The notes: generated by a model from the letters alone, not told the origin. Positions 40,123-48,726 are shown, numbered from the stretch's first letter. The stretch is DNA of 64,000 nt from Lachnospiraceae bacterium (GCA_022510745.1 JAFLSY010000001.1:124001-188000), one strand, 5' to 3'. A program made the numbers and translations.

Positions 40123-41328
40123 ATGGAAACATATAGTGTATTTATGGATTTGGCGATCATCATTGTTTTCGCTAAATTTTTTGGGATTGTGGCGCGGAAG
40201 TTAAAGGCTCCGCAGGTTGTGGGTGAAATCATAGCGGGGCTGATCATTGGTCCCAGTATGCTGGGGCTGGTGCTCCAGACAGATTTTTTGGCACAGATGG
40301 CGGAAATCGGCGTGGTGCTATTAATGTTTTCCGCGGGATTGGAAACCAATTTAAAGGAGTTGCTGCGTACAGGTCCCAAGGCTTTTCTGATTGCCTGTGC
40401 GGGTGTGTTTGTGCCACTTGTAGGAGGAGCCCTGTTGTATATGGCCTTTTACGGTGCCGCTCCATGGGGAACTGATCGCTTTTATCAGGCGGTTTTTGTG
40501 GGGGTAATACTGACGGCAACCTCCGTCAGTATTACGGTAGAGTCCCTGCGGGAGATGGGCAGGCTAAAAGGAACGGTTGGAACTACGATATTAAGCGCAG
40601 CCATTATTGACGATGTTATCGGTATTATTGTACTGACTTTTGTGGTCGGCTTTAAAAGTCCGGACGCCAATCCGGGCAGAGTAATCATCAATACGGTACT
40701 GTTCTTTGTATTTGCCGTTGTACTGGGCTATATTATCTACAAGATATTCAAACTGATAGACGGGCGTTATCCCCATACCAGAAGAATTCCCATTATGGGA
40801 CTTGCACTGTGTCTGGCGTTGGCGTATGTAGCAGAGGAGATCTTTGGTATCGCAGATATTACCGGTGCCTATGTGGCTGGTATTATTCTCTGTTCCATCC
40901 GGGATTCAGCATATATTGAAGAAAAGGTGGACATCAACTCCTATATGCTCTTTGGTCCGGTTTTTTTTGCCAGTATCGGTTTAAAAACCAATATAGAGAA
41001 CTTGACGGTTCCCCTGTTTATCTTTGCGGTATGCTTTGTATTGGTGGGCCTGATCACCAAGATAGTAGGCTGCGGACTGGTATCCAGACTCTGTGGTTTT
41101 AAAGGGAAGGATTGCTTAAAAATCGGGGTGGGAATGATGACCAGAGGAGAAGTGGCTCTGATCGTGTCCCAGAAGGGATTGGCAGTAGGACTGCTGTCAC
41201 CGGTCTATTTTACGGCAGTTATTCTGCTCATTGTGGTATCCAGCATTTCCACACCCATTATTTTAAAGCTTTTATATGCGAAGGAGCCTGTAGAATTAAA
41301 TGCAGAACGGGCGTTATCTAATCCGTAA
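40123..41328 (+). CDS. Cation/proton antiporter (CPA2, Na_H_Exchanger family)
   Basis: This 401-residue membrane protein has about 12-13 helices and no C-terminal TrkA domain. The KAPQVVGEIIAGLIIGPSMLGL segment, the AAIIDDVIGIIVL helix with the paired Asp of the ion site, and GMMTRGEVALIVSQKG are typical of CPA2/KefB-NapA-like antiporters. The ATG at 40123 follows GGAGG. Sodium or potassium preference cannot be told. Confidence 0.9.
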   Translation: METYSVFMDLAIIIVFAKFFGIVARKLKAPQVVGEIIAGLIIGPSMLGLVLQTDFLAQMAEIGVVLLMFSAGLETNLKELLRTGPKAFLIACAGVFVPLVGGALLYMAFYGAAPWGTDRFYQAVFVGVILTATSVSITVESLREMGRLKGTVGTTILSAAIIDDVIGIIVLTFVVGFKSPDANPGRVIINTVLFFVFAVVLGYIIYKIFKLIDGRYPHTRRIPIMGLALCLALAYVAEEIFGIADITGAYVAGIILCSIRDSAYIEEKVDINSYMLFGPVFFASIGLKTNIENLTVPLFIFAVCFVLVGLITKIVGCGLVSRLCGFKGKDCLKIGVGMMTRGEVALIVSQKGLAVGLLSPVYFTAVILLIVVSSISTPIILKLLYAKEPVELNAERALSNP

Positions 41329-41380
41329 TCAGGAATGAAGATACATAATCTAAAATTTCTGTAAATCATTTGAAAAGGCC

Positions 41381-41409
41381 TTGACTTAAATGAGTCGGGG
41401 ATATATAGT
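41381..41409 (+). promoter_or_regulatory. Promoter of the RND pump operon
   Basis: TTGACT at 41381-41386, a 17-bp spacer and TATAGT at 41404-41409. Confidence 0.8.
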
Positions 41410-41421
41410 CAACAGTGTAAA

Positions 41422-41443
41422 ATCGACCGACTGGTCGGACGAT
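41422..41443. promoter_or_regulatory. 22-bp palindromic operator (probable TetR site)
   Basis: The site reads ATCGACCGAC-TG-GTCGGACGAT. It is symmetric at 18 of 22 positions with perfect CCGAC/GTCGG half-sites. It lies about 12 bp after the -10 box, where a bound repressor blocks transcription. The TetR gene at 45554 is the obvious partner. Confidence 0.75.
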
Positions 41444-41464
41444 GCGGACAGAAGGAGTATGATC

Positions 41465-44400
41465 ATGATTTCAAAGTTCAGTGTTAAAAAACCATATACG
41501 GTATTGGTGGGCGTGGTACTGGCCATTGTATTAGGAGTGGTATCCTTTACCCGTATGACGGCAGATCTGCTGCCCAGCATCAGCCTGCCATATGTCATTG
41601 TCATGACTACCTATATAGGAGCAAGTCCGGAAACCGTGGAAACGGTGGTCACAAGACCCATAGAGGCTTCCATGGCAACGGTGAGCAATATTGAGAGTGT
41701 CAGCTCCGTGTCCAGTGAAAATTACTCCATGGTCATTCTGGAATTTGCACAGACCGCCAATATGGATTCCATTTCCTTGGAAATCCGGGAAAATCTGGAC
41801 CAGCTGACGGCCTATTGGGACGATGATCTGATCGGGAATCCCATCATTATGAAGCTGAATCCGGATATGCTGCCCGTTATGATAGCGGCCGCCGGTGTTG
41901 ACGGTATGGATATCGTGGATGTCAGCGCTTACATTGAAGAAAACATTGTGCCGGAGTTGGAAAGTATTGAGGGTGTGGCCTCGGTCAGCACCACCGGTAT
42001 GATCGAAGAAAATGTCCATGTAGTCATCCGACAGGATAAGATAGATTTGGTAAACGCCGATATCAGAGACTCCATAGATGTACAGATGGATGAGGCGAAG
42101 CAGGAGCTTTTAGACGGAAAAGAGGAAATAGAAGACGGTCTGGCTCAGATCAACAGCGGTAAGCACGAATTAGCCAATGGGCAGACCGAGTTAAACAACG
42201 GCAGGACGGAACTGGAGAACGGCAGGACGGAGCTGGAAAACCAGCAGAATGATACCATGAACCAGTTGGCACAAGCACAGACGCAGCTGCTTACTGCCAA
42301 GGCGGATTTAGAAGCATTAAAGACCTCTACTATGGCGGATATTGCGATATTGAACGGAATGGTAGACGGGTTAAAACAACTGGAAAAAGCGAAGGGAGCT
42401 TTCGCTCAATTGCCCGATTCTCCACAGGACTTGGTAACTGCTTATACATTTGTGAAGATGCAGGGACCGGAAGCGGAAGTAGCCTTTAGGAATAATATTA
42501 TTAGTCTGCTTGTTCAATTGAGAGCCAAGGATGAGATTGTAAAAGCTCTGAAAGAGGATGATGCATGGGGTGATGAACATCTTAGCGAAACATGTGCTAC
42601 TATAGTTGAAATCAGGAACGGCGCGGAAAAAGAAATTGATGCCCAAATCAAAAATATGCAGAGTACTATCTTGATTAGAACACTGCGTGATGATGATACC
42701 GAATATGACGAGGAAGCTGCAAAATACACCCAAAACTACATCAATAACCTAAAGAATCAGCTCAACACTTATAATACGCAGATTGCACAGATAGATGTTG
42801 CTCTGACTGAACTGGCTTCGGGAGAGTCCTCTGCGATTCTGGGCTTTGCCAACGGTATGAACCAGTTAAATATTGGGGAGATGCAGTTAAACGATGCCCA
42901 GGCGGAACTGGACGCTGCCAAAGCGCAGCTTGAAAGTACGCAGGCACAGTTAGAAGACGCCTTGGCGCAGTTAGAAGAGGGTGAGCAGCAGTTAGAGGAT
43001 GCCAGAACAGAAGCCTATGAAAAGGCCGATATGACGGAGGTGCTGACGGTGGATACAGTTTCCGCCCTGTTAATGGCACAGAACTTTTCCATGCCGGCCG
43101 GTTATGTAACGGAAGAAGGTATCTCCTACATGGTGCGTATCGGGGATAAACCCGAAAATGCGGAAGAACTTGGGAAACTTCCTCTGTTAAATCTGCATAT
43201 GGATGGTGTGGACATTATTACGCTGGAGGATGTGGCGGATGTGTTCTATGTGGACAATTCCGACGAAGTCTACGCCAATGTCAACGGCAGTGCGGGCGTA
43301 ATGCTTACGGTACAGAAGCAGACCGGATATTCCACGGGCGAGGTATCGGATCTGCTGGCGGAACGGTTTGCGGAGTTAGAGGAAAATCATCCCGGCCTTA
43401 CCATGATCACACTGATGGACCAGGGTATTTACATCGACTTGGTTATGGATTCCATCATTAATAATATTGTTTTCGGCGCACTCTTGGCTATTTTGATCCT
43501 GCTGCTGTTTTTAAAGGATCTGCGGCCTACCTTAATAGTGGCATTTTCCATTCCTATCAGTTTGGTAACAGCCATTGTATGTATGTATTTCAGCGGCGTG
43601 ACCCTCAATGTCATTTCCTTATCCGGTCTGGCGCTAGGCATCGGTATGTTGGTGGATAACTCCATCGTGGTAATTGAAAACATCTATCGTCTGCGCAGCG
43701 AAGGAAAGAGTGTGAAAGAAGCCGCTATCGAAGGTGCGGGGGAGGTGGCTGGAGCCATTATGGCCTCCACGCTGACGACCATCTGTGTGTTTGCGCCCAT
43801 TGTCTTTACCGAAGGTATTACGAGGCAGCTCTTTGTGGACATGGGCCTGACGATTGCTTATTCGCTTTTAGCCAGTCTACTGATCGCACTGACCGTAGTA
43901 CCCGCTATGGCATCCGGTATGATGAAGCGGACGAAGGAGCAGAAGGATGGAAAATTCCTTAAGCTGTTTATGAAGGGATATGAAAAGGTGCTGCGGCTAT
44001 CCCTGCGTTTTAAGCCCATTGTGCTGATTCTGGTAGTAGCGCTGTTACTTCTCAGTGCAGCGGCTGCCATATCCAACGGTACAGCCTTTATGGCGGATAT
44101 GGACAGTACGCAGCTCACTGTGAGTGTACGGCTGGGGGAGGATGCTACTTTGGCGGAAACGGGTGCCTTGACGGATGAGGTAGTAAACAGGATCAGAGAA
44201 CTGCCCGATGTTACTGATGTAGGCGCCATGGCAGGCGGTTCCACCATGTCCATGCTCACAGGGTCCGGCGGCAGTACAAACTCTACTTCCGTCTATGTGG
44301 TGACGTCGAAAGATAAGAGTATGAGTAATGAGGAAATTGCAGAGGTCATTCTGGAAAAAACAGCGGATCTGGATGCAGAGATAACCGTAGATACCTCCAG

Positions 44401-45532
44401 TATGGATATGAGCGCTCTGGGTGGCAGCGGTATTGTGATTCGCGTAGAAGGCAGAGATCTGGATACCCTGCAGCAGATTGCAGCAGAAGTGGCGAAAATT
44501 GTGGAAGGTGTGGAGGGAACCACGGAAGTTTCCAACGGCATGGAGGATGCGGACGAGGAGCTGCGTATTACGGTGGATAAGGATGCTGCCATGGAATACG
44601 GTCTGACTGTTGCACAGGTATTTTCTCAGGTGTCCGTACGACTGGCGGAGTCGCCTTCTGCCACCACCTTGGAGGAGTCGGATAAGGATTACGGTGTCTA
44701 TGTGATCAGCGAGGCCGATAAGGCTCTGACCAGAGACCTTTTAAAGAATATGCTGATAGACGGTACCGGTGAAGGAAATGAGGCAGTGAAGATTCCTTTT
44801 TCCGAAATTGCGGATTTTGAAATGGTACAGAGCCTAAGCTCCATCAACCGTTCCAACCAAACCCGTTATATTACGGTGTCGGCTGGCATTGCAGACGGCT
44901 ATAATATAGGGCAGGTTTCCACTCAGGTGGAGAGAGCGCTTTCCGGGTATAGCATGCCAAGCGGTTACAGACTGGTGTATGCGGGAGAGAATGAGACCAT
45001 CAATGACGCTATGGAGCAGGTTGGATTGATGCTGCTCTTAGCGTTGGTATTCATGTATTTGATCATGGTGGCCCAGTTCCAGTCCCTGCTGTCCCCTTTC
45101 ATCATCATGTTTACCATTCCGTTAGCATTTACGGGAGGTCTGTTCGGGCTTTTCTTTACCGGAAGCGAGGTCAGCGTCATTGCGATGATTGGCTTTGTTA
45201 TGCTTTCGGGCATCATCGTAAACAATGGTATTGTGCTGATAGATTATATGAACCAGCTTAGGGAGAGCGGCATGGAGAAAAAGGAGGCCATATTGACTGC
45301 GGGCCGTACCAGGCTGCGCCCGGTATTCATGACGGCGCTTACTACGATTCTGGCTTTGTCTACTATGGTATTTAGTCAGGAGATGGGGGCTGAAATGATG
45401 AAACCGATGTCCATTGTTACAATCGGCGGACTGGTTTACGGTACGGTGCTGACTTTGATCGTGATTCCCTGTATTTATGATATTTTTATTCGGGAAAAAA
45501 AGTATGTCGAAGACGAAATCAAGCATGAATAA
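41465..45532 (+). CDS. RND-superfamily efflux transporter with extracellular coiled-coil insert
   Basis: This 1355-residue AcrB/MMPL-type permease is about 300 residues longer than AcrB. The N-terminal helix (SKFSVKKPYTVLVGVVLAIVLG) and the two sets of membrane helices (for example SGLALGIGMLVDNSIVVIENIYRL, with the proton-relay Asp, and MLSGIIVNNGIVLIDYMNQL) match the AcrB layout. The extra length lies between residues about 205 and 540 and contains heptads such as LNNGRTELENGRTELENQ, giving a long coiled coil. No membrane-fusion protein or outer-membrane factor is encoded here. I start at 41465 because GAAGGAG is 7 bp away; an ATG at 41459 would be 1 bp away. Confidence 0.9.
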   Translation: MISKFSVKKPYTVLVGVVLAIVLGVVSFTRMTADLLPSISLPYVIVMTTYIGASPETVETVVTRPIEASMATVSNIESVSSVSSENYSMVILEFAQTANMDSISLEIRENLDQLTAYWDDDLIGNPIIMKLNPDMLPVMIAAAGVDGMDIVDVSAYIEENIVPELESIEGVASVSTTGMIEENVHVVIRQDKIDLVNADIRDSIDVQMDEAKQELLDGKEEIEDGLAQINSGKHELANGQTELNNGRTELENGRTELENQQNDTMNQLAQAQTQLLTAKADLEALKTSTMADIAILNGMVDGLKQLEKAKGAFAQLPDSPQDLVTAYTFVKMQGPEAEVAFRNNIISLLVQLRAKDEIVKALKEDDAWGDEHLSETCATIVEIRNGAEKEIDAQIKNMQSTILIRTLRDDDTEYDEEAAKYTQNYINNLKNQLNTYNTQIAQIDVALTELASGESSAILGFANGMNQLNIGEMQLNDAQAELDAAKAQLESTQAQLEDALAQLEEGEQQLEDARTEAYEKADMTEVLTVDTVSALLMAQNFSMPAGYVTEEGISYMVRIGDKPENAEELGKLPLLNLHMDGVDIITLEDVADVFYVDNSDEVYANVNGSAGVMLTVQKQTGYSTGEVSDLLAERFAELEENHPGLTMITLMDQGIYIDLVMDSIINNIVFGALLAILILLLFLKDLRPTLIVAFSIPISLVTAIVCMYFSGVTLNVISLSGLALGIGMLVDNSIVVIENIYRLRSEGKSVKEAAIEGAGEVAGAIMASTLTTICVFAPIVFTEGITRQLFVDMGLTIAYSLLASLLIALTVVPAMASGMMKRTKEQKDGKFLKLFMKGYEKVLRLSLRFKPIVLILVVALLLLSAAAAISNGTAFMADMDSTQLTVSVRLGEDATLAETGALTDEVVNRIRELPDVTDVGAMAGGSTMSMLTGSGGSTNSTSVYVVTSKDKSMSNEEIAEVILEKTADLDAEITVDTSSMDMSALGGSGIVIRVEGRDLDTLQQIAAEVAKIVEGVEGTTEVSNGMEDADEELRITVDKDAAMEYGLTVAQVFSQVSVRLAESPSATTLEESDKDYGVYVISEADKALTRDLLKNMLIDGTGEGNEAVKIPFSEIADFEMVQSLSSINRSNQTRYITVSAGIADGYNIGQVSTQVERALSGYSMPSGYRLVYAGENETINDAMEQVGLMLLLALVFMYLIMVAQFQSLLSPFIIMFTIPLAFTGGLFGLFFTGSEVSVIAMIGFVMLSGIIVNNGIVLIDYMNQLRESGMEKKEAILTAGRTRLRPVFMTALTTILALSTMVFSQEMGAEMMKPMSIVTIGGLVYGTVLTLIVIPCIYDIFIREKKYVEDEIKHE

Positions 45533-45553
45533 TAACGAGGTTGAGAATTATTT

Positions 45554-46234
45554 ATGGGAAAAATAACGGGAAGGGAAACGCTCACGGAACTGCCTGCAAA
45601 AGTTACAGCGCTGTATCAGGCGGTGATAGCCCTGATAGAAGAGGGTGCGGACATAGCGGAGTTAAAGGTTTCAGACATTACGGAAAAAGCGGGTATCGGC
45701 AAAGGAACGGCATATGACTATTTCGATACCAAGGAAGAAATCATTGCCTATGCGCTGCTATTTTTCATGGAAAATTCCATGGTGCGTCTGGAAGAACAGA
45801 TACAGGAGAAAGTTTATTTTGAAGAGAAGGTCAAGCTGGTTTTGGAGATTATGAGTGCGGAAGTGGGCAAAGGCGCCTGTATGCTGCGATTTATTAATCT
45901 TTTGTATGAGCCTTCCCAATCAGGACAGGTGCTGCGGAGTGCGCTGCAGGAGGCCAAGTCACTTAACAGATGCAGACCCTTGCTGTTGCTGAGGGGTATA
46001 TTGGAAAGAGGCATTACAGAGGGAGAGATCAGGTCGGATGTACCTTTAAGCTGTTTGATGTATTCTCTGGTGACAAGATTTGTTTCCTATGTGGCTTTTC
46101 TGCTCGGACAACAAGAGGACAGCGGCTGCTGTTTGAGTGTGGAGAGGAAAGCCGGGGAGGTGCAGCTTTCGGTTGAGGCTTTCAAAGCATATATCAGTAA
46201 CTGTATTATAGAAGAATTCAGGGTCAGAGCATAA
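45554..46234 (+). CDS. TetR-family regulator of the RND pump
   Basis: This 226-residue regulator has its helix-turn-helix in LKVSDITEKAGIGKGTAYDYFDTKEEIIAYAL. It follows the RND gene by 21 bp and shares its transcript and terminator. The C-terminal domain is all-helical with several Cys. It most likely represses the operon through the palindrome at 41422-41443 and is released by a pump substrate; this is inference from layout. Confidence 0.88.
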   Translation: MGKITGRETLTELPAKVTALYQAVIALIEEGADIAELKVSDITEKAGIGKGTAYDYFDTKEEIIAYALLFFMENSMVRLEEQIQEKVYFEEKVKLVLEIMSAEVGKGACMLRFINLLYEPSQSGQVLRSALQEAKSLNRCRPLLLLRGILERGITEGEIRSDVPLSCLMYSLVTRFVSYVAFLLGQQEDSGCCLSVERKAGEVQLSVEAFKAYISNCIIEEFRVRA

Positions 46235-46266
46235 AAAGCGGGGAGTGAGTTTCACTCCCCGTTTTC
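46234..46266. terminator. Bidirectional terminator between convergent genes
   Basis: CGGGGAGTGA/TCACTCCCCG (46239-46261) is flanked by TTTT on the plus strand and by a T-run on the minus strand. Confidence 0.88.
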
Positions 46267-46410
46267 TCCGCCCGGACCGTCCCTTCTGGGAACCTCGTCA
46301 GGTATAACATTTTGCAAGTCCTCGTGAGGAATATTGCCGTCGTCATATAAATCCGCAGGCGTCTGTCCGCCCGGCGTTGTGTGAATCGTTTCTTTTTTCT
46401 TGGAATCCAA
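46252..46410 (-). CDS. 52-residue hydrophilic small protein (TTG start)
   Basis: This is a short frame starting with TTG at 46410 and preceded by AAAGGTGG at 9 bp. It encodes a disordered, acidic/Pro/Gly-rich peptide: DSKKKETIHTTPGGQTPADL, then YDDGNIPHEDLQNVIPDEVP and a GPGGENGE end. The composition and the clean stop inside the terminator stem argue for a real gene, although the overlapping frame at 46224-46445 is longer. Similar peptides occur in related Clostridia as far as I recall. The function is unknown. Confidence 0.62.
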   Translation of the reverse strand: MDSKKKETIHTTPGGQTPADLYDDGNIPHEDLQNVIPDEVPRRDGPGGENGE

Positions 46411-46489
46411 GTCGCTACACCACCTTTCAGGGATAGAATACCCAAAAAAGGAAAATATATGCAGTAGATAATTATTGATAAATTAAAGT

Positions 46490-46495
46490 ATTATA
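46490..46495 (-). promoter_or_regulatory. -10 box of the 52-residue protein gene
   Basis: TATAAT on the minus strand lies 80 bp before the TTG start; the -35 element is weak. The rest of 46411-46595 is AT-rich and shows nothing else I can support. Confidence 0.4.
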
Positions 46496-46595
46496 ATGGG
46501 AAGTAAATAGAAAGATTAAAACATAAATAATAGAAAAACGCTGCTTATTGTTATTATGAAGAGCAATCAATATAAATGGATAAGAGCTTGTACGC

Positions 46596-47270
46596 TTATG
46601 AAATAGCTTGCAATTTTTCAGAATGCTCTGCAACTACTTTTTTTAACAAAGCAACATCTTCAACTACTGATGACATATGTTCTGCACCATCTTTATAACG
46701 ATTAAATGTATCCGTATAACAGGACTCAATCGTATTCAGCCTTGGCAGAACATTGTTTTCCAATAAATCGACTTCGATTCTCGTTACCCTGCTCTCAATG
46801 CTAGTTACGCTGTCTTCAATCCCGGATACTCTGTCTTCAATACCAGATACTCTGTCTTCAATCCCGGATACTTTGTCCTCAATCCCGGATACTCTGTCTT
46901 CAATCCCGGATACTCTGTACTCAATCCCGGATACTCTGTCTTCAATCCCGGATACTCTGTCCTCAATCCCGGATACTCTGTACTCAATCCCGGATACCCT
47001 GTCCTCAATCCCGGATACTCTGTCTTCAATCCCGGATACTCTGTCTTCAATCCCGGATACTCTGTCTTCAATCCCGGATACTCTGTCTTCAATCCCGGAT
47101 ACTCTGTCTTCAATCCCGGATACTCTGTCCTCAATCCCGGATACTCTGTCCTCAATCCCGGATACTCTGTCTTCAATTCTCGTTATACTGTCTTCAATTG
47201 GGGCAAACTTAGCATCTAATTTGGTATCCATCATTTCAGAAATTGCTAATAACAGTTCATTATCAGACAT
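46596..47270 (-). CDS. Coiled-coil protein with heptad repeats encoded by a 21-bp minisatellite
   Basis: This 224-residue protein has an N-terminal head MSDNELLLAISEMMDTKLDAKF and then about 18 near-identical heptads of the form IEDRVSG (variants IEYRVSG, IEDKVSG). It ends in a C-terminal domain RIEVDLLENNVLPRLNTIE ... VALLKKVVAEHSEKLQ. The heptads place Ile and Val at a/d positions, so a long parallel coiled coil is expected. I chose the ATG at 47270 because AGGAGG lies 8 bp upstream. Head and tail read like a common small Clostridia protein into which the repeat has expanded. The function is unknown. Confidence 0.8.
   Translation of the reverse strand: MSDNELLLAISEMMDTKLDAKFAPIEDSITRIEDRVSGIEDRVSGIEDRVSGIEDRVSGIEDRVSGIEDRVSGIEDRVSGIEDRVSGIEDRVSGIEYRVSGIEDRVSGIEDRVSGIEYRVSGIEDRVSGIEDKVSGIEDRVSGIEDRVSGIEDSVTSIESRVTRIEVDLLENNVLPRLNTIESCYTDTFNRYKDGAEHMSSVVEDVALLKKVVAEHSEKLQAIS
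46815..47180. repeat. 21-bp tandem repeat (minisatellite) inside a gene
   Basis: About 17 copies of a 21-bp unit (plus strand TCAATCCCGGATACTCTGTC plus one base). Most copies are identical except for a T/C/A change in the CTGTCT/CTGTCC/CTGTAC segment. Each unit encodes one heptad of the minus-strand protein, so changes in copy number keep the frame. Confidence 0.95.
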
Positions 47271-47326
47271 ATAGGCTTCCTCCTTTCCTAACATTTTTTA
47301 CTTGCAATTAAGTGATTGTGTTAGAG

Positions 47327-47335
47327 ATTATAACA
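47327..47335 (-). promoter_or_regulatory. Extended -10 promoter of the coiled-coil gene
   Basis: TGT-TATAAT on the minus strand, about 57 bp before the ATG at 47270. Confidence 0.6.
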
Positions 47336-47378
47336 TATCAGTTAATAGAAATCTATAACAAAATATTTTGGACACACT

Positions 47379-47413
47379 AAAAAACGGAAACCCAGTAAAC
47401 ATCAAGGTTTCCG
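47379..47413 (-). terminator. Terminator of tRNA-Thr
   Basis: On the minus strand CGGAAACC/GGTTTCCG is followed by six T residues. Confidence 0.85.
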
Positions 47414-47426
47414 CCGTTTTTAAGAG

Positions 47427-47499
47427 AGCTGCTGACGGGAATCGGACCCGTGACCTCCGCACTACCAATGCGACGCTCTACCGACTGAGCCACAGCAGC
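47427..47499 (-). tRNA. tRNA-Thr(GGT)
   Basis: This is a 73-nt tRNA on the minus strand. The acceptor GCTGCTG pairs with CAGCAGC. The anticodon stem TCGCA/TGCGG (one G-U pair) encloses TTGGTAG, with anticodon GGT at 47466-47464. The T-arm is ACGGG-TCCGATT-CCCGT. CCA is not encoded. Confidence 0.95.
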
Positions 47500-47614
47500 G
47501 CGATGTGCATAAGTTTTTGCTTTTGCAATCACCGAATGCTATTGTAGCATAAGGGAAAATAGCTTGTCAATGGTTATTTGTGAAAAATAAGTAATAATGG
47601 AATTAAAATAAAAG

Positions 47615-47643
47615 TTGACAAATGCAACCCCTTTGCATATGCT
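47615..47643 (+). promoter_or_regulatory. Promoter of cysE
   Basis: A perfect TTGACA at 47615-47620, a 17-bp spacer and TATGCT at 47638-47643. Confidence 0.75.
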
Positions 47644-47653
47644 AAATAGAGGT

Positions 47654-47697
47654 GGACCACGGTATTTCGCTGCGACGAACGCACCGTGGTCTTTTTT
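47654..47697 (+). terminator. Leader terminator (attenuator) of cysE
   Basis: GACCACGG (47655-47662) pairs with CCGTGGTC (47684-47691) and six T residues follow. It begins only a few bases after the predicted transcription start and ends 30 bp before the cysE ATG, so it must be bypassed for expression. The segment AGGTGGACCACGG resembles a T-box but does not match TGGNACCGCG. Confidence 0.8.
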
Positions 47698-47727
47698 CTC
47701 TATTGGAGAAAAGGCAGGGAAGAAGCT

Positions 47728-48408
47728 ATGGGATTGATACGGTTTATAAAAGAGGAAATAGCGGTAATCAGGGAGCGGGATCCGGCCATCCATTCCAATG
47801 TGGAGGTATTTTTGTATCCCAGCTTCAAGGCTATGATATATTATCGGATTTCCCACCGGCTATATAAGAAAAAGCACTATTTTCTGGCACGCTGGATATC
47901 CCAGCGGGGCGCCCATAAGACGGGGATTGAAATTCACCCGGGAGCAAAAATCGGCAAAGGGTTCTTTATTGACCATGGGCACGGTGTGATTATCGGAGAG
48001 ACTACGGTAATCGGGGATAATGTAACCCTATATCAGGGAGTGACCTTGGGCGGCACGGGAAAGGAACATGGCAAGCGGCATCCGACCTTAGGCAACAATG
48101 TCATGGTCAGCGCAGGTGCAAAGGTGCTGGGTTCTTTTACTATCGGAGAGAATTCCAAGATTGGTGCCGGCAGTGTGGTGTTAGAGGAAGTACCTCCCAA
48201 TTCCACTGTAGTGGGCGTACCGGGCAGGGTGGTAAAACGGGGCAATGTCTATATGCCAAGAGAAGATATGAACCAAGTGGATTTACCGGATCCCGTACAG
48301 GAGGATATTCAGAATTTGCAGCATGCCAATGCGGAGCTGATCAACCGGTTATTGGATTTGGAAAAGGAAGTACATCTTCTGAAAAGAGAGCATGAAAAAA
48401 CATCATAG
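47728..48408 (+). CDS. cysE: Serine O-acetyltransferase
   Basis: This 226-residue enzyme catalyses serine + acetyl-CoA to O-acetylserine, the first step of cysteine synthesis. The left-handed beta-helix hexapeptides are plain in IEIHPGAKIGKGFFIDHGHGVIIGETTVIGDNVTLYQGVTLGG, which contains the catalytic His/Asp region. A C-terminal helix (NLQHANAELINRLLDLEKEVHLLKRE) adds a coiled coil. The ATG at 47728 fits a GGCAGGGA site. Feedback inhibition by cysteine is usual for the family. Confidence 0.94.
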   Translation: MGLIRFIKEEIAVIRERDPAIHSNVEVFLYPSFKAMIYYRISHRLYKKKHYFLARWISQRGAHKTGIEIHPGAKIGKGFFIDHGHGVIIGETTVIGDNVTLYQGVTLGGTGKEHGKRHPTLGNNVMVSAGAKVLGSFTIGENSKIGAGSVVLEEVPPNSTVVGVPGRVVKRGNVYMPREDMNQVDLPDPVQEDIQNLQHANAELINRLLDLEKEVHLLKREHEKTS

Positions 48409-48425
48409 GAAAAGGAGGACATACA

Positions 48426-48704
48426 ATGGACTTTATAAATAAGGTGGAGAAAACTGTTACCGCAAAAGGTCAGATACTGGCGGACAAGGCCAAGGAAGTG
48501 GCTGAAATTGCCAGTTTAAGGAGCCAGATAGGTACTTGCGAAGAAATTATTAAAAAGAATTATGCGGAAATAGGCAGGCTCTATTACGAGACCTTTGGAG
48601 AGGAGCCGCAGGAGCCATTTTTAAAGCAGTGCCGTGCTATTCAAAATGCCAAAAAAGGCGTACAGGAGCTGGAGCAGAAGATCAAGGATATTAAGGGTGT
48701 ATAA
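48426..48704 (+). CDS. Small helical protein of unknown function
   Basis: This 92-residue protein is entirely helical with heptad-like spacing (FINKVEKTVTAKGQILADKAKEVAEIASLRSQIGTCEEII and an ELEQKIKDIK end). A central RLYYETFGEEP segment is characteristic of a small family common in Clostridia. AAAGGAGG lies upstream. It follows cysE by 17 bp and shares its transcript. No function can be assigned. Confidence 0.78.
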   Translation: MDFINKVEKTVTAKGQILADKAKEVAEIASLRSQIGTCEEIIKKNYAEIGRLYYETFGEEPQEPFLKQCRAIQNAKKGVQELEQKIKDIKGV

Positions 48705-48726
48705 TATTGAATAGAAATGAAGACAT

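Noticed and set aside
46224..46445. 73-residue minus-strand ORF
   Set aside because: The overlapping 52-residue frame has the better ribosome binding site, composition and stop position.
46815..47180. CRISPR-like array
   Set aside because: The 21-bp units are directly adjacent without spacers and encode heptads of a protein.
46753..47274. Plus-strand and other-frame ORFs across the 21-bp repeat
   Set aside because: A 21-bp repeat without stop codons opens several frames at once; only the minus-strand frame has an AGGAGG site, a promoter and non-repeat domains.
47651..47691. T-box leader upstream of cysE
   Set aside because: AGGTGGACCACGG lacks the TGGNACCGCG match, and the roughly 40-nt space from promoter to terminator leaves no room for Stem I and a specifier loop.
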